Assembly (NCBI RefSeq): GCF_030929605.1
Contig: NZ_JAVFVS010000011.1
Location: forward strand, 62,001 to 126,000
DNA from: Flavobacterium sp. LHD-80
GTDB taxonomy: Bacteria > Bacteroidota > Bacteroidia > Flavobacteriales > Flavobacteriaceae
Direction of reading: 5' to 3'
DNA length: 64,000 nt
Shown piece after piece: positions 38,341 to 48,376 of this stretch (the stretch's first letter is position 1; each line of letters begins with the position of its first letter). The notes under the pieces are model-generated. The model was given only the letters and a program-made list of their open reading frames with translations, had not been told where the DNA came from and made no database searches. The translations under genes and the position numbers were made by a program.

Positions 38341-38766
38341 ATGTTACAGCCTAAAAGAACAAAATACCGTAAGGTACAAAAAGGTAAAATGAAAGGTAAC
38401 TCTCAAAGAGGGCATGAACTTTCTAATGGAATGTTTGGTATTAAATCTGTACATGAAGATGGAATGTTCTTAACTTCTCGTCAAATCGAAGCTGCACGTA
38501 TCGCTGCAACTCGTTACATGAAGAGAGAAGGACAATTATGGATTAAAATATTTCCAGACAAACCTATCACTAAGAAACCTCTTGAAGTACGTATGGGTAA
38601 AGGTAAAGGAGCAGTTGAGTATTGGGCTGCTGTTGTTAAACCAGGAAGAATTATGTTTGAAGTTGGAGGAGTTCCGTTATCAGTTGCAAAAGAGGCTTTA
38701 CGTCTTGCAGCTCAGAAACTTCCAGTAAAAACTAAATTCGTCGTTGCTAGAGATTTCGAAGCATAA
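38341..38766 (+). CDS. rplP: 50S ribosomal protein L16 (uL16)
   Basis: A 141-residue protein near the A site: [19 protein letters not shown] and [19 protein letters not shown] are hallmark segments. The usual Phe/Gly-rich end is present. It follows rpsC by 19 nt. Confidence 0.98.
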   Translation: MLQPKRTKYRKVQKGKMKGNSQRGHELSNGMFGIKSVHEDGMFLTSRQIEAARIAATRYMKREGQLWIKIFPDKPITKKPLEVRMGKGKGAVEYWAAVVKPGRIMFEVGGVPLSVAKEALRLAAQKLPVKTKFVVARDFEA

Positions 38767-38778
38767 TTTATATTTATT

Positions 38779-38970
38779 ATGAAACAATCAGAAATAAAAG
38801 ATCTTTCTGCAGCGGAGTTGCAAGAAAAGCTTAGTCAAACTAAGAAAGTATATGCTGACCTAAAAATGGCTCACGCTATTTCTCCAATTGCTAACCCACT
38901 TCAAATTAGAAGCGTTAGAAGAACAGTTGCAAGATTAGCTACAGAGTTAACTAAAAGAGAGTTACAATAA
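38779..38970 (+). CDS. rpmC: 50S ribosomal protein L29 (uL29)
   Basis: A 63-residue two-helix protein at the tunnel exit: MKQSEIKDLSAAELQEKL and NPLQIRSVRRTVARLATEL. It follows rplP by 12 nt. Confidence 0.97.
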   Translation: MKQSEIKDLSAAELQEKLSQTKKVYADLKMAHAISPIANPLQIRSVRRTVARLATELTKRELQ

Positions 38971-38987
38971 TTGTATTCTGCTGAAAG

Positions 38988-39248
38988 ATGGAAGAAAAAA
39001 GAAATTTAAGAAAAGAAAGAATAGGTGTTGTTACTTCAAATAAAATGGATAAGTCTATTGTTATTGCTGAAGTAAGAAAAGTAAAACACCCATTATACGG
39101 TAAGTTCGTGTTGAAAACTAAGAAATATGTTGCACACGACGAAACAAACGACTGTAACATTGGAGATACTGTAAGAATTAGCGAAACGCGTCCTTTAAGT
39201 AAAACAAAATGTTGGAGATTAGTTGAAATCTTAGAAAGAGCTAAATAA
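38988..39248 (+). CDS. rpsQ: 30S ribosomal protein S17 (uS17)
   Basis: An 86-residue OB-fold protein: [21 protein letters not shown] and [19 protein letters not shown]. It ends 2 nt before rplN. Confidence 0.97.
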   Translation: MEEKRNLRKERIGVVTSNKMDKSIVIAEVRKVKHPLYGKFVLKTKKYVAHDETNDCNIGDTVRISETRPLSKTKCWRLVEILERAK

Positions 39249-39250
39249 TT

Positions 39251-39619
39251 ATGGTACAACAGGAATCAAGACTAAAAGTAGCAGATAACACGGGAGCTAA
39301 GGAAGTTTTAACTATCCGTGTTTTAGGAGGTACCAAAAGAAGGTATGCCTCTGTTGGTGACAAGATTGTAGTATCTATTAAAGATGCAACTCCAAACGGA
39401 AACGTTAAAAAAGGAGCTGTTTCAACTGCAGTTGTTGTACGTACCAAAAAAGAAGTGAGAAGAGCTGATGGTTCTTATATCCGTTTCGATGACAATGCAT
39501 GCGTTCTTTTGAATGCTGCAGGTGAGATGAGAGGGACTCGTGTTTTTGGTCCGGTAGCAAGAGAACTTCGTGAAAAACAATTCATGAAAATTGTATCATT
39601 AGCACCAGAAGTGCTTTAA
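39251..39619 (+). CDS. rplN: 50S ribosomal protein L14 (uL14)
   Basis: A 122-residue protein at the subunit interface: [20 protein letters not shown] and the C-terminal [20 protein letters not shown]. Standard length. Confidence 0.98.
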
Positions 39620-39630
39620 TTCGTTTTAAG

Positions 39631-39945
39631 ATGATAAAGCTAAAAATAAAATCAGGAGATATCGTAAGAGTTATTGCTGGAGACCATAAAGGTGCTGAAG
39701 GTAAAGTTTTACGTGTTTACCGTGAGAAAAATAAAGCGATAGTTGAAGGTGTGAACATGGTTTCAAAACATACAAAACCAAGTGCTAAAAACCCTCAAGG
39801 TGGTATCGTTAAGAAAGAAGCTTCTATTCAAATTTCTAACATTGCTTTAATTGATCCTAAAACTAAGGAAACAACTAGAGTAGGAGTTAGAGTAGAAGGA
39901 GATAAGAAAGTAAGATTTTCAAAAAAATCTAATCAAGTACTATAG
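39631..39945 (+). CDS. rplX: 50S ribosomal protein L24 (uL24)
   Basis: A 104-residue assembly initiator with a KOW motif ([22 protein letters not shown]). It is followed after 2 nt by rplE. Confidence 0.97.
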   Translation: MIKLKIKSGDIVRVIAGDHKGAEGKVLRVYREKNKAIVEGVNMVSKHTKPSAKNPQGGIVKKEASIQISNIALIDPKTKETTRVGVRVEGDKKVRFSKKSNQVL

Positions 39946-39947
39946 TA

Positions 39948-40499
39948 ATGGCATATACACCTAGACTAAAAGAAGAATATAAGAGTAGAGTAATCTCTGC
40001 TCTTAAAGAAGAGTTCGGATATACAAACGTAATGCAAGTTCCAAAACTTGAAAAAATCGTTTTGAGCCGTGGAGTTGGTGCAGCTGTATCTGATAAAAAA
40101 CTTATTGACTATGCTGTTGATGAGTTAACAAAGATCACTGGACAAAAAGCAGTATCTACAATTTCAAAGAAAGACGTTGCGTCTTTCAAATTGAGAAAGG
40201 GAATGCCTATTGGAGCAAAAGTTACTTTACGTGGTGAAAGAATGTATGAGTTTTTAGATAGACTTATTACTTCTGCTTTACCACGTGTTAGAGATTTTAG
40301 TGGTATCAAAGCTACTGGTTTCGACGGAAGAGGTAATTACAATCTTGGAGTTTTGGAGCAAATCATTTTCCCAGAAATTGATATTGACAAAGTAAACAAA
40401 ATCTCAGGAATGGATATTACATTTGTTACTACTGCAAAAACAGACAAGGAAGCAAAGTCATTATTGGCTGAATTAGGATTACCTTTTAAAAAGAATTAA
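39948..40499 (+). CDS. rplE: 50S ribosomal protein L5 (uL5)
   Basis: A 183-residue central-protuberance protein contacting 5S rRNA and P-site t[41 protein letters not shown] and [16 protein letters not shown] are typical. It lies 3 nt before rpsN. Confidence 0.98.
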   Translation: MAYTPRLKEEYKSRVISALKEEFGYTNVMQVPKLEKIVLSRGVGAAVSDKKLIDYAVDELTKITGQKAVSTISKKDVASFKLRKGMPIGAKVTLRGERMYEFLDRLITSALPRVRDFSGIKATGFDGRGNYNLGVLEQIIFPEIDIDKVNKISGMDITFVTTAKTDKEAKSLLAELGLPFKKN

Positions 40500-40502
40500 G
40501 AC

Positions 40503-40772
40503 ATGGCTAAAGAATCAATGAAGGCCCGTGAGGTTAAAAGAGAGAAAACGGTAGCTAAGTACGCTGAAAAAAGAAAAGCTTTATTAGAAGCTGGAGATTA
40601 TGAAGGCTTACAAAAATTACCTAAAAATGCTTCACCAGTTCGTTTGCACAATCGTTGCAAATTAACAGGTAGACCAAGAGGTTATATTCGTCAATTTGGT
40701 ATTTCACGTGTAACTTTCCGTGAAATGGCTAATAATGGGTTAATTCCTGGAGTTAAAAAAGCATCTTGGTAA
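40503..40772 (+). CDS. rpsN: 30S ribosomal protein S14 (uS14), zinc-less form
   Basis: An 89-residue S14 of the longer, zinc-independent type. The CxxC pairs of the short form are absent, leaving one Cys in [21 protein letters not shown]. Its last codons (TCT TGG TAA) overlap the -33 element of a predicted internal promoter serving rpsH. Confidence 0.97.
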   Translation: MAKESMKAREVKREKTVAKYAEKRKALLEAGDYEGLQKLPKNASPVRLHNRCKLTGRPRGYIRQFGISRVTFREMANNGLIPGVKKASW

Positions 40773-40796
40773 TCTCGCAATAAGTTATTACTTTTG
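40766..40796 (+). promoter_or_regulatory. Internal promoter between rpsN and rpsH
   Basis: TTG at 40766-40768 (within the last rpsN codons) and TACTTTTG at 40789-40796 are 20 nt apart, matching the -33/-7 consensus. Transcripts from here would carry an approximately 80-nt leader with a strong hairpin before rpsH. Confidence 0.7.
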
Positions 40797-40829
40797 CAAA
40801 CCAAAAAATAATTTTTAATTGATTAAAGG

Positions 40830-40854
40830 TTCAGGAAGCATAGTGCTTCCTGAA
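40830..40854 (+). promoter_or_regulatory. Strong hairpin in the rpsH leader
   Basis: TTCAGGAAGCA pairs perfectly with TGCTTCCTGAA around a 3-nt TAG loop, and flanking GG/CC may extend the stem. No T-run follows, so it is unlikely to be a terminator. It is a candidate ribosomal-protein binding site or mRNA-stability element 24 nt before the rpsH ATG. Confidence 0.65.
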
Positions 40855-40878
40855 AACCGTAATCGCAATCAAATACAT

Positions 40879-41277
40879 ATGTATACAGATCCTATTGCAG
40901 ATTATTTGACTAGAGTTCGTAACGCTGTGGCTGCAAACCACAAAGTTGTTGAAATTCCAGCTTCTAATCTAAAAAAAGAAATAACTAAGATCTTATTTGA
41001 TCAAGGTTATATCTTAAGTTACAAATTTGAGACGAACACTGTTCAAGGTTCTATCAAAATTGCTTTGAAGTATGATAAAGATACTAAAGAGCCTGTAATC
41101 AAAGATATCCAAAGAATTAGTAAACCTGGTTTACGTAAGTACGCAGGTGCTGCCAAATTACCTAGAATCCTTAATGGATTAGGAATTGCTATTGTTTCTA
41201 CATCAAAAGGTTTGATGACTGGAAAACAAGCTAAGCAATTAAATGTAGGTGGTGAAGTAATTTGTTACGTATACTAA
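40879..41277 (+). CDS. rpsH: 30S ribosomal protein S8 (uS8)
   Basis: A 132-residue protein starting MYTDPIADYLTRVRNA, with RISKPGLRKYAG and GIAIVSTSKGLMTGKQAKQ. I chose the ATG at 40879. A TTG-initiated frame from 40819 runs through the leader hairpin and does not fit the family N-terminus. S8 binds 16S rRNA helix 21 and, in E. coli, represses the spc operon, so the structured leader here is noteworthy. Confidence 0.98.
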   Translation: MYTDPIADYLTRVRNAVAANHKVVEIPASNLKKEITKILFDQGYILSYKFETNTVQGSIKIALKYDKDTKEPVIKDIQRISKPGLRKYAGAAKLPRILNGLGIAIVSTSKGLMTGKQAKQLNVGGEVICYVY

Positions 41278-41295
41278 TTTTAAACACTAGATAAG

Positions 41296-41838
41296 ATGTC
41301 AAGAATAGGTAAAAGCCCAATTGTAATCCCTGCTGGTGTAACTGTTGAAGTTAAAGACGGTATTATTACAGTAAAAGGAAAAAAAGGTCAACTAGTTCAG
41401 GAGTTTTCGGACGTAACTGTAACTGTTGAAGGTGATCAAGTTTCAGTAGAAAGATCATCTGATCATAAAGACCATAGAGCAAAACACGGATTATTCAGAT
41501 CTTTGATCAGTAATATGGTTGTTGGTGTATCTGAAGGTTTCACAAAAGAACTAGAATTAGTTGGAGTTGGTTATAGAGCTTCAAACCAAGGTCAAAAATT
41601 AGATTTAGCTCTTGGATATTCTCACAATATTGTTTTAGAAATTGCTCCAGAAGTATCTTTAGAAACAATATCTGAAAAAGGTAAGAACCCTATCGTAAAA
41701 TTAACATCATTTGATAAACAACTTTTAGGTCAAGTAGCTGCGAAAATCAGAGGTTTCCGTAAGCCTGAGCCATATAAAGGAAAAGGTGTTAAATTTGTGG
41801 GTGAAGTATTAAGAAGAAAAGCAGGTAAATCAGCTTAA
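41296..41838 (+). CDS. rplF: 50S ribosomal protein L6 (uL6)
   Basis: A 180-residue protein with two repeated domains: [15 protein letters not shown] and [25 protein letters not shown]. The C-terminal [22 protein letters not shown] is conserved. It follows rpsH by 18 nt. Confidence 0.98.
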   Translation: MSRIGKSPIVIPAGVTVEVKDGIITVKGKKGQLVQEFSDVTVTVEGDQVSVERSSDHKDHRAKHGLFRSLISNMVVGVSEGFTKELELVGVGYRASNQGQKLDLALGYSHNIVLEIAPEVSLETISEKGKNPIVKLTSFDKQLLGQVAAKIRGFRKPEPYKGKGVKFVGEVLRRKAGKSA

Positions 41839-41849
41839 AAAATAAGATT

Positions 41850-42200
41850 ATGTCATTAACAAAATCTGAAAGAAGACAGAGAATTAAATTCAGAATTAGA
41901 AAATCGGTTAGTGGTTCTGCTGCAAGACCTAGATTATCTGTGTTTAGAAGTAATAAAGAAATTTACGCTCAAATCATTGATGATGTAAATGGAGTTACTA
42001 TATTAGCTGCATCTTCTAGAGAAAAAGAAATAGGAAAAGGTACTAACGTTGAAGTAGCTGCTGCTGTTGGAAAACTAGTTGCGGAGAAAGCGTTAAAAGC
42101 TGGGATTGATACCATCACTTTTGATAGAGGTGGATATTTATATCACGGTCGTATTAAATCATTAGCAGAAGGCGCAAGAGCCGCTGGACTTAAATTCTAA
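41850..42200 (+). CDS. rplR: 50S ribosomal protein L18 (uL18)
   Basis: A 116-residue 5S rRNA-binding protein: [18 protein letters not shown] and [20 protein letters not shown]. It is 6 nt before rpsE. Confidence 0.98.
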   Translation: MSLTKSERRQRIKFRIRKSVSGSAARPRLSVFRSNKEIYAQIIDDVNGVTILAASSREKEIGKGTNVEVAAAVGKLVAEKALKAGIDTITFDRGGYLYHGRIKSLAEGARAAGLKF

Positions 42201-42206
42201 TATATT

Positions 42207-42728
42207 ATGTCTAAATACAAAAATGTAGAATTGGTAAAACCTAGTGGTCTTGAACTTAAAGATCGTCTAGTTAGTGTTAATCGTGTTACTAAAGTTACAA
42301 AAGGTGGTAGAGCTTTCGGTTTTTCTGCTATTGTAGTTGTAGGTGATGAAAATGGAGTGGTTGGTCACGGATTAGGAAAATCTAAAGACGTTTCTGAAGC
42401 AATTGCGAAAGCAGTAGAAGATGCTAAGAAAAATTTAGTAAAAATTCCTTTGAACGGACAATCTGTTCCTCACGAACAAAAAGGTAAATTTGGTGGTGCA
42501 CGTGTATTCTTAATTCCTGCTTCTCATGGTACAGGAGTTATTGCTGGTGGAGCTGTTCGTTCAGTTCTTGAATCAGTAGGTATTCACGATGTATTATCTA
42601 AATCTCAAGGATCATCAAATCCTCATAACGTAGTGAAAGCAACTTTTGATGCTTTATTACAAATGAGAAGCGCTCATACTGTTGCAAAACAAAGAGGTGT
42701 TTCTTTAGAAAAAGTTTTTAAAGGTTAA
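42207..42728 (+). CDS. rpsE: 30S ribosomal protein S5 (uS5)
   Basis: A 173-residue protein with the double-stranded-RNA-binding-like fold ([20 protein letters not shown]) and [19 protein letters not shown]. Mutations here affect accuracy and spectinomycin response in other species. It is 12 nt before rpmD. Confidence 0.98.
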   Translation: MSKYKNVELVKPSGLELKDRLVSVNRVTKVTKGGRAFGFSAIVVVGDENGVVGHGLGKSKDVSEAIAKAVEDAKKNLVKIPLNGQSVPHEQKGKFGGARVFLIPASHGTGVIAGGAVRSVLESVGIHDVLSKSQGSSNPHNVVKATFDALLQMRSAHTVAKQRGVSLEKVFKG

Positions 42729-42740
42729 TTCAAGGAAATT

Positions 42741-42923
42741 ATGGCTAAATTATTAGTAAAACAAGTAAGAAGCAAAATCAACTGTCCTCTTTCTCAAAAG
42801 AGAGGTTTGGAAGCTTTAGGTCTACGTAAAATGGGACAAGTTGTAGAGCATGATTCAAACCCTGCTATCCTTGGTATGATAAACAAAGTTAAACACTTAG
42901 TTTCTGTTGAAGAAGCTAAATAA
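42741..42923 (+). CDS. rpmD: 50S ribosomal protein L30 (uL30)
   Basis: A 60-residue protein: [32 protein letters not shown]. Standard short bacterial form between rpsE and rplO. Confidence 0.97.
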   Translation: MAKLLVKQVRSKINCPLSQKRGLEALGLRKMGQVVEHDSNPAILGMINKVKHLVSVEEAK

Positions 42924-42934
42924 CAAATACTGTT

Positions 42935-43387
42935 ATGAATTTAAGTAACTTACAACCAGCTGAAGGATCAACGCACAATCAAAATAAAAGATTAGGTAGA
43001 GGAGAAGGTTCTGGAAAAGGTGGCACTGCTGCAAGAGGTCACAAAGGAGCAAAATCTCGTTCTGGTTATTCTAAAAAGATTGGTTTTGAAGGAGGGCAAA
43101 TGCCACTTCAAAGACGTGTACCTAAGTTTGGTTTCACAAACATCAATCGTAAAGAATACGAAGGTGTTAATTTAGATACGCTTCAATTATTAGTAGACAA
43201 AGGTGTTGTTACTGATTCTGTTTCTATGGCAGAATTTGTTGCAAACCGTCTAGCTACCAAAAATGAAATCGTTAAGATTTTAGGAAGAGGAGAATTGAAA
43301 GCAAAATTAAAAGTAACTGCTCACAAATTTACTGCTACTGCAAAAGCTGCTATTGAAGCTGCTGGAGGAGAGGCTGTAACAATATAA
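42935..43387 (+). CDS. rplO: 50S ribosomal protein L15 (uL15)
   Basis: A 150-residue late-assembly protein with the Gly-rich N-terminus (KRLGRGEGSGKGGTAARGHKG) and EGGQMPLQRRVPKFGF. It is 12 nt before secY. Confidence 0.98.
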   Translation: MNLSNLQPAEGSTHNQNKRLGRGEGSGKGGTAARGHKGAKSRSGYSKKIGFEGGQMPLQRRVPKFGFTNINRKEYEGVNLDTLQLLVDKGVVTDSVSMAEFVANRLATKNEIVKILGRGELKAKLKVTAHKFTATAKAAIEAAGGEAVTI

Positions 43388-43399
43388 TTTTTCTATTGT

Positions 43400-44746
43400 A
43401 TGAAGAAATTTATTGAATCAATTAGCAATGTTTGGAAAATCGAAGAACTAAAGAATAGAATTCTAATCACTTTAGGATTGCTTTTAGTATATCGTTTTGG
43501 AGCACACGTTACGCTTCCTGGAATTGACGCAACTCAATTGATGGGGTTAGCAGGACAAACTAAAAATGGTTTAGGATCTATCCTAGACATGTTCACCGGA
43601 GGTGCATTTTCTAAGGCTTCAGTTTTTGCTTTAGGAATTATGCCTTATATTTCTGCATCTATTGTTGTTCAGTTAATGGGAATTGCGATTCCTTATTTAC
43701 AAAAACTTCAAAATGATGGGGAGAGTGGTAGAAAAAAGATTAATCAAATTACACGTTGGTTAACTATTGCTATTACATTGGTTCAAGGTCCAACTTATAT
43801 CTATAATTTATACAGAACATTGCCTGGTAGTGCTTTTCTACTAGGCTTTAATTCACCTGAATTTTTATTCTCGTCTGTAATCATTTTAGTTACTGGTACT
43901 ATTTTTGCTATGTGGCTAGGTGAAAAAATTACTGATAAAGGTATTGGAAATGGAATTTCATTATTGATTATGGTTGGTATTTTAGCTCGTTTACCACAAG
44001 CTTTTATGCAAGAATTTAAGTCTGTAGTTACAAACAACACTGGAGGCTTAATGTTAATGGCCATTGAAATTATTGTATGGTTATTAGTAATTATTTCTTG
44101 TGTATTGCTTACAATGGCAGTACGTAGAATTCCAGTACAGTATGCTCGTCGTACTACAACTGGAGACTATGAGCAAGATTTGGCAGGTGGTAATAGACAG
44201 TGGATTCCTCTTAAGCTTAATGCTTCTGGAGTTATGCCAATCATTTTTGCTCAGGCAATTATGTTTATACCTGCGGCTGTAGCTGGATTATCTAAATCAG
44301 ATACATCACAATCTATTGTTGGAGCATTTAGTAATATGTTCGGTTTTTGGTATAATTTTGTATTTGCAACTTTAATTATTGTATTTACATTTTTCTATAC
44401 TGCAATTACTGTTCCTACGAACAAAATGGCTGATGATTTAAAAAGAAGTGGTGGTTTTATTCCTGGTGTTCGTCCAGGAGCTGAGACTTCAGATTTCTTA
44501 GATAAAGTGATGTCTTTAATAACTTTCCCAGGATCTTTATTCCTTGCTTTGATTGCTGTGTTCCCAGCTATTGTTGTAAGTATTATGGATGTACAACAAT
44601 CTTGGGCAATGTTTTTTGGAGGTACCTCATTAATAATTATGGTTGGGGTTGCAATAGATACTATTCAACAAATCAATTCATACTTGTTAAACAAGCATTA
44701 TGATGGTTTAATGAAGACTGGTAAAAATAGAAAAGCGGTAGCTTAA
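43400..44746 (+). CDS. secY: Protein translocase subunit SecY
   Basis: A 448-residue channel subunit of the Sec translocon with ten transmembrane segments. The plug/TM2 region reads [27 protein letters not shown] and the TM5 region [19 protein letters not shown]. The [10 protein letters not shown] loop contacts SecA and the ribosome. As in most bacteria it sits between rplO and infA. Confidence 0.98.
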   Translation: MKKFIESISNVWKIEELKNRILITLGLLLVYRFGAHVTLPGIDATQLMGLAGQTKNGLGSILDMFTGGAFSKASVFALGIMPYISASIVVQLMGIAIPYLQKLQNDGESGRKKINQITRWLTIAITLVQGPTYIYNLYRTLPGSAFLLGFNSPEFLFSSVIILVTGTIFAMWLGEKITDKGIGNGISLLIMVGILARLPQAFMQEFKSVVTNNTGGLMLMAIEIIVWLLVIISCVLLTMAVRRIPVQYARRTTTGDYEQDLAGGNRQWIPLKLNASGVMPIIFAQAIMFIPAAVAGLSKSDTSQSIVGAFSNMFGFWYNFVFATLIIVFTFFYTAITVPTNKMADDLKRSGGFIPGVRPGAETSDFLDKVMSLITFPGSLFLALIAVFPAIVVSIMDVQQSWAMFFGGTSLIIMVGVAIDTIQQINSYLLNKHYDGLMKTGKNRKAVA

Positions 44747-44753
44747 TATATTT

Positions 44754-44969
44754 ATGGCAAAACAATCAGCAATAGAACAAGACGGATCAATCATTGAAGC
44801 ATTGTCAAATGCGATGTTCCGTGTGGAGTTAGAAAATGGACATGTTGTAATTGCTCATATTTCTGGTAAAATGCGAATGCATTACATCAAATTATTACCT
44901 GGTGATAAAGTGAAACTAGAAATGAGTCCTTATGATTTGTCAAAAGCAAGAATTACTTATCGATATTAA
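44754..44969 (+). CDS. infA: Translation initiation factor IF-1
   Basis: A 71-residue OB-fold factor binding the 30S A site: [32 protein letters not shown] and [18 protein letters not shown]. It is 7 nt after secY and 12 nt before rpmJ. Confidence 0.98.
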   Translation: MAKQSAIEQDGSIIEALSNAMFRVELENGHVVIAHISGKMRMHYIKLLPGDKVKLEMSPYDLSKARITYRY

Positions 44970-44981
44970 AGGATAATTACT

Positions 44982-45098
44982 ATGAAAGTTAGAGCATCAG
45001 TAAAAAAGAGAAGTGCCGAGTGCATTATCGTGCGTAGAAAAGGGAGACTGTACGTAATAAACAAAAAGAATCCTAGATTTAAACAAAGACAAGGATAA
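44982..45098 (+). CDS. rpmJ: 50S ribosomal protein L36 (bL36), zinc-less form
   Basis: A 38-residue gene read directly from the sequence: [20 protein letters not shown], then [18 protein letters not shown]. The CxxC...C...H zinc site of the canonical form is lost (only one Cys, Cys14, remains), so this is the zinc-independent type. Stop TAA at 45096-45098, 2 nt before rpsM. It is easily missed because of its size. Confidence 0.97.
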
Positions 45099-45100
45099 TT

Positions 45101-45475
45101 ATGGCAAGAATAGCAGGGGTAGATATCCCAAAAAACAAAAGAGGTGTTATCGCACTTACCTACATCTTTGGATTAGGAAAAAGTAGAGCTATTGAGATTT
45201 TAGAAAAAGCTCAAGTAAGCCAAGATAAAAAAGTTCAAGATTGGAATGATGACGAGATCGGAGCAATTCGTGATGCAGTTTCATTTTACAAAATTGAAGG
45301 AGAATTACGTTCTGAAGTTTCTTTGAACATCAAACGTTTAATGGATATTGGTTGTTACAGAGGTATCCGTCATAGATCTGGTCTTCCATTAAGAGGACAA
45401 AGAACTAAAAACAACTCTAGAACAAGAAAAGGTAAAAGAAAAACTGTTGCTAACAAGAAAAAAGCAACTAAATAA
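45101..45475 (+). CDS. rpsM: 30S ribosomal protein S13 (uS13)
   Basis: A 124-residue head protein contacting P-site t[29 protein letters not shown] and [33 protein letters not shown]. It is 8 nt before rpsK. Confidence 0.98.
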   Translation: MARIAGVDIPKNKRGVIALTYIFGLGKSRAIEILEKAQVSQDKKVQDWNDDEIGAIRDAVSFYKIEGELRSEVSLNIKRLMDIGCYRGIRHRSGLPLRGQRTKNNSRTRKGKRKTVANKKKATK

Positions 45476-45483
45476 TAAGTAAT

Positions 45484-45867
45484 ATGGCTAAAGCAACTGC
45501 AAAAAAACGTAAAGTTATCGTTGAATCAACGGGTGAAGCTCATATTTCTGCCACTTTCAACAACATCATTATTTCGTTGACAAATAAGAAAGGTGAAGTT
45601 ATTTCTTGGTCTTCAGCTGGTAAAATGGGTTTCAGAGGTTCTAAAAAGAACACTCCGTATGCAGCTCAAATGGCAGCAGAAGATTGCAGCAAAGTAGCTC
45701 TTGAGGCAGGACTTAAAAAAGTTAAAGTTTATGTAAAAGGACCAGGAAACGGGCGTGAGTCTGCTATCCGTTCTATTCATAACGGTGGAATTGAAGTTAC
45801 TGAGATTATCGATGTTACTCCAATGCCTCATAACGGATGTCGTCCTCCTAAGAGACGTAGAGTTTAA
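45484..45867 (+). CDS. rpsK: 30S ribosomal protein S11 (uS11)
   Basis: A 127-residue platform protein: [46 protein letters not shown], ending [18 protein letters not shown]. It is followed by a 92-nt structured gap. Confidence 0.98.
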   Translation: MAKATAKKRKVIVESTGEAHISATFNNIIISLTNKKGEVISWSSAGKMGFRGSKKNTPYAAQMAAEDCSKVALEAGLKKVKVYVKGPGNGRESAIRSIHNGGIEVTEIIDVTPMPHNGCRPPKRRRV

Positions 45868-45894
45868 TACTCAAAATTTATTATAGTATAACCT

Positions 45895-45946
45895 AGATAG
45901 AAAATAGATTATCGAAGGATAAGACCTGAATTCATAATCTCTATCT
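45895..45946 (+). promoter_or_regulatory. Structured leader before rpsD (candidate S4 site)
   Basis: AGATAGA (45895-45901) and GATTAT (45907-45912) pair with ATAATC (45934-45939) and TCTATCT (45940-45946), forming a two-part stem with a 5-nt bulge. The loop contains a possible AGG/CCT inner pair. S4 autoregulates its own mRNA in several bacteria through structured leaders, so this gap just before rpsD is a plausible site. The link is an inference. Confidence 0.5.
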
Positions 45947-45959
45947 TAAACAAATTAAA

Positions 45960-46565
45960 ATGGCAAGATATACTGGTCCTAGCACAAGAATCGCTCGTAA
46001 ATTTGGCGAAGCAATCTTCGGAGATGATAAATCTTTCGAAAAAAGAAATTACCCACCTGGACAACACGGGATGGCTAAAAAAAGAGGAAAAAAATCTGAG
46101 TACGCTGTTCAGTTAATGGAAAAGCAAAAAGCTAAATATTCTTATGGAATTTTAGAAAAACAATTCAGAAATTTATTCGAAAAAGCATCAGCAACTAAAG
46201 GTGTAACTGGTGAGGTTTTATTACAATTATGCGAAGCAAGATTGGATAATGTTGTTTTTAGAATGGGAATTGCTCCATCTAGAAGAGGTGCTCGTCAAAT
46301 TGTATCTCACAGACACATTACTGTTAATGGTGAAGTTGTAAATATCCCTTCTTACCACCTTAAGCCTGGTGATAAAGTTGCAGTTCGTGAAAAATCTAAA
46401 TCTTTAGAAGCTATCGAACGTTCTTTATCAAATTCAAGTCATGTTTATGAATGGATTACTTGGAACAATGATCTTAAAGAAGGAACTTTCGTTTCTGTAC
46501 CTGCAAGACTTCAAATTCCAGAAAACATTAAAGAACAATTAATCGTAGAGTTGTACAACAAATAA
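45960..46565 (+). CDS. rpsD: 30S ribosomal protein S4 (uS4)
   Basis: A 201-residue primary 16S binder of the zinc-less type: [21 protein letters not shown], an S4 RNA-binding domain ([29 protein letters not shown]) and [13 protein letters not shown]. It is preceded by the structured gap and 21 nt before rpoA. Confidence 0.98.
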   Translation: MARYTGPSTRIARKFGEAIFGDDKSFEKRNYPPGQHGMAKKRGKKSEYAVQLMEKQKAKYSYGILEKQFRNLFEKASATKGVTGEVLLQLCEARLDNVVFRMGIAPSRRGARQIVSHRHITVNGEVVNIPSYHLKPGDKVAVREKSKSLEAIERSLSNSSHVYEWITWNNDLKEGTFVSVPARLQIPENIKEQLIVELYNK

Positions 46566-46586
46566 TAATTGACTTAGTCGAAATTT

Positions 46587-47579
46587 ATGGCAATATTTAA
46601 TTTTCAAAAGCCCGATAAAGTTATCATGATCGATTCAACCGATTTTGAAGGTAAATTTGAATTTAGACCTTTAGAACCTGGTTACGGATTGACAGTTGGT
46701 AATGCACTTAGAAGAGTTTTGCTTTCAGCATTAGAAGGTTATGCAATTACATCTGTTCGTATCGAAGGTGTAGATCATGAGTTTTCTACTATTTCAGGTG
46801 TTGTTGAAGATGTTACCGAAATTATCCTTAATCTAAAACAAGTACGTTTCAAACGTCAGATCGAAGATATAGATAATGAAGCAGTTACAATTTCTGTTTC
46901 TGGTAAAGATCAATTGACAGCAGGTGATTTTCAAAAATTTATTTCAGGTTTCCAAGTTTTGAATCCAGACCTTGTTATCTGTAATTTAGATTCAAAAATC
47001 AAATTGAACTTCGATTTAACAATCGAAAAAGGTAGAGGATACGTTCCTGCTGAAGAGAACAAAAAACAGAATGCTGCAATTGGAACCATTTTTACAGATT
47101 CTATTTTTACTCCGGTAAAAAATGTAAAATATGCAATTGAAAACTTCCGTGTTGAGCAAAAAACAGATTATGAAAAATTAGTTTTTGAAATTAAAACTGA
47201 TGGATCTATTAATCCAAAAGATGCTCTTACTGAAGCTGCCAAAGTTTTAATTCACCATTTCATGTTGTTTTCTGACGAAAGAATTACACTTGAGGCTGAC
47301 GAAATTGCACAAACAGAATCGTATGATGAAGAGTCATTGCATATGAGACAATTGCTTAAAACTAAGCTTGTTGATATGGATTTATCTGTAAGAGCATTAA
47401 ATTGCTTGAAAGCGGCTGAAGTTGATACACTTGGTGATTTAGTATCGTTCAATAAAAATGACCTAATGAAATTCCGTAATTTTGGTAAAAAATCTCTAAC
47501 TGAACTTGATGAACTTGTTGCAGTTAAAAATTTAACTTTCGGAATGGATTTAGCTAAATACAAATTAGATAAAGAATAA
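46587..47579 (+). CDS. rpoA: DNA-directed RNA polymerase subunit alpha
   Basis: A 330-residue subunit that nucleates RNA polymerase assembly. N-terminal dimerisation domain: [45 protein letters not shown]. The C-terminal domain (about 250-330; [43 protein letters not shown]) contacts promoter DNA and activators. An antisense frame covering its 3' end is a shadow. Confidence 0.98.
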   Translation: MAIFNFQKPDKVIMIDSTDFEGKFEFRPLEPGYGLTVGNALRRVLLSALEGYAITSVRIEGVDHEFSTISGVVEDVTEIILNLKQVRFKRQIEDIDNEAVTISVSGKDQLTAGDFQKFISGFQVLNPDLVICNLDSKIKLNFDLTIEKGRGYVPAEENKKQNAAIGTIFTDSIFTPVKNVKYAIENFRVEQKTDYEKLVFEIKTDGSINPKDALTEAAKVLIHHFMLFSDERITLEADEIAQTESYDEESLHMRQLLKTKLVDMDLSVRALNCLKAAEVDTLGDLVSFNKNDLMKFRNFGKKSLTELDELVAVKNLTFGMDLAKYKLDKE

Positions 47580-47641
47580 TTTACTTCATATTTTGCTCTC
47601 CATAGTGGATTGTAGCAAGATGAAGATAAAAAAAACACGTC

Positions 47642-48130
47642 ATGAGACACGGAAAAAAATTCAACCACTTAAGCAGACAGACTGGACATAGAAAAGCTAT
47701 GTTGGCTAATATGGCTTGTTCTCTTATTGAGCACAAACGTATTAATACTACTGTTGCTAAAGCTAAAGCGCTTAAACAATTTGTTGAGCCTTTAATCACA
47801 AAATCAAAAGAAGATACGACTCACAACCGTCGTATTGTTTTTGCTTACTTACGTAGCAAATATGCTGTAACTGACTTGTTCAGAGATGTAGCTGCTAAAG
47901 TTGGTGACCGTCCAGGTGGATACACTCGTATCATTAAAGTTGGAAATCGTTTGGGAGATAACGCTGATATGGCGATGATCGAACTTGTAGATTTCAATGA
48001 ACTTTACAATGGAGGTAAAAAAGAAGTTAAAAAAGCAAAAAGCCGTCGTGGTGGTAAAGCTAAAAAAGCTGAAGGTACTCCTGAAGCTCCTGCTGCTGAA
48101 TCAGAAACGACTACTGAAGCTTCTGAATAA
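47642..48130 (+). CDS. rplQ: 50S ribosomal protein L17 (bL17)
   Basis: A 162-residue protein: [41 protein letters not shown] and [31 protein letters not shown]-terminal Lys/Ala/Glu-rich extension of about 40 residues exceeds the E. coli protein and is probably disordered; it is common in Bacteroidota. Last gene of the ribosomal cluster; a terminator follows. Confidence 0.98.
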   Translation: MRHGKKFNHLSRQTGHRKAMLANMACSLIEHKRINTTVAKAKALKQFVEPLITKSKEDTTHNRRIVFAYLRSKYAVTDLFRDVAAKVGDRPGGYTRIIKVGNRLGDNADMAMIELVDFNELYNGGKKEVKKAKSRRGGKAKKAEGTPEAPAAESETTTEASE

Positions 48131-48159
48131 TTATGAAAGTAATGATTCTATAGAAATCA

Positions 48160-48196
48160 AGGATAAGCTAATTTTTAGTTTATCCTTTTTTTTTGA
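48160..48196 (+). terminator. Terminator of the ribosomal super-operon
   Basis: AGGATAAGCTA pairs with TAGTTTATCCT (one G-T pair) and is followed by nine T, 29 nt after rplQ. Confidence 0.88.
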
Positions 48197-48273
48197 TTTT
48201 TTTTAAAGACTGTAAAATTTAACTTTTTTGAATGCTTAGGTTTTATTTTTCTGAATGAATTTTTTAAAAAATC

Positions 48274-48304
48274 TTGGAAGCACTCTTTTAAAGAAGTAAA
48301 TTTG
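48274..48304 (+). promoter_or_regulatory. Promoter of carA
   Basis: TTG at 48274-48276 and TAAATTTG at 48297-48304 are 20 nt apart, matching the -33/-7 consensus, 72 nt before the carA ATG. The rest of the rplQ-carA gap is AT-rich without a visible gene. Confidence 0.75.
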
Positions 48305-48376
48305 CAAAATATCTAATTACAATGAAACTAGCTTTGCTGGTTTTATAAGACGATTAAAAACAATACAAATTAAAGA

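Noticed and set aside
40819..40878. TTG-initiated 20-residue extension of S8
   Set aside because: It is translated from the hairpin leader and does not match the conserved S8 start MYTDPIADY.
47252..47668. 138-residue minus-strand frame over rpoA
   Set aside because: It is Ser-rich and antisense to the conserved rpoA 3' end and the rplQ start; no family features.
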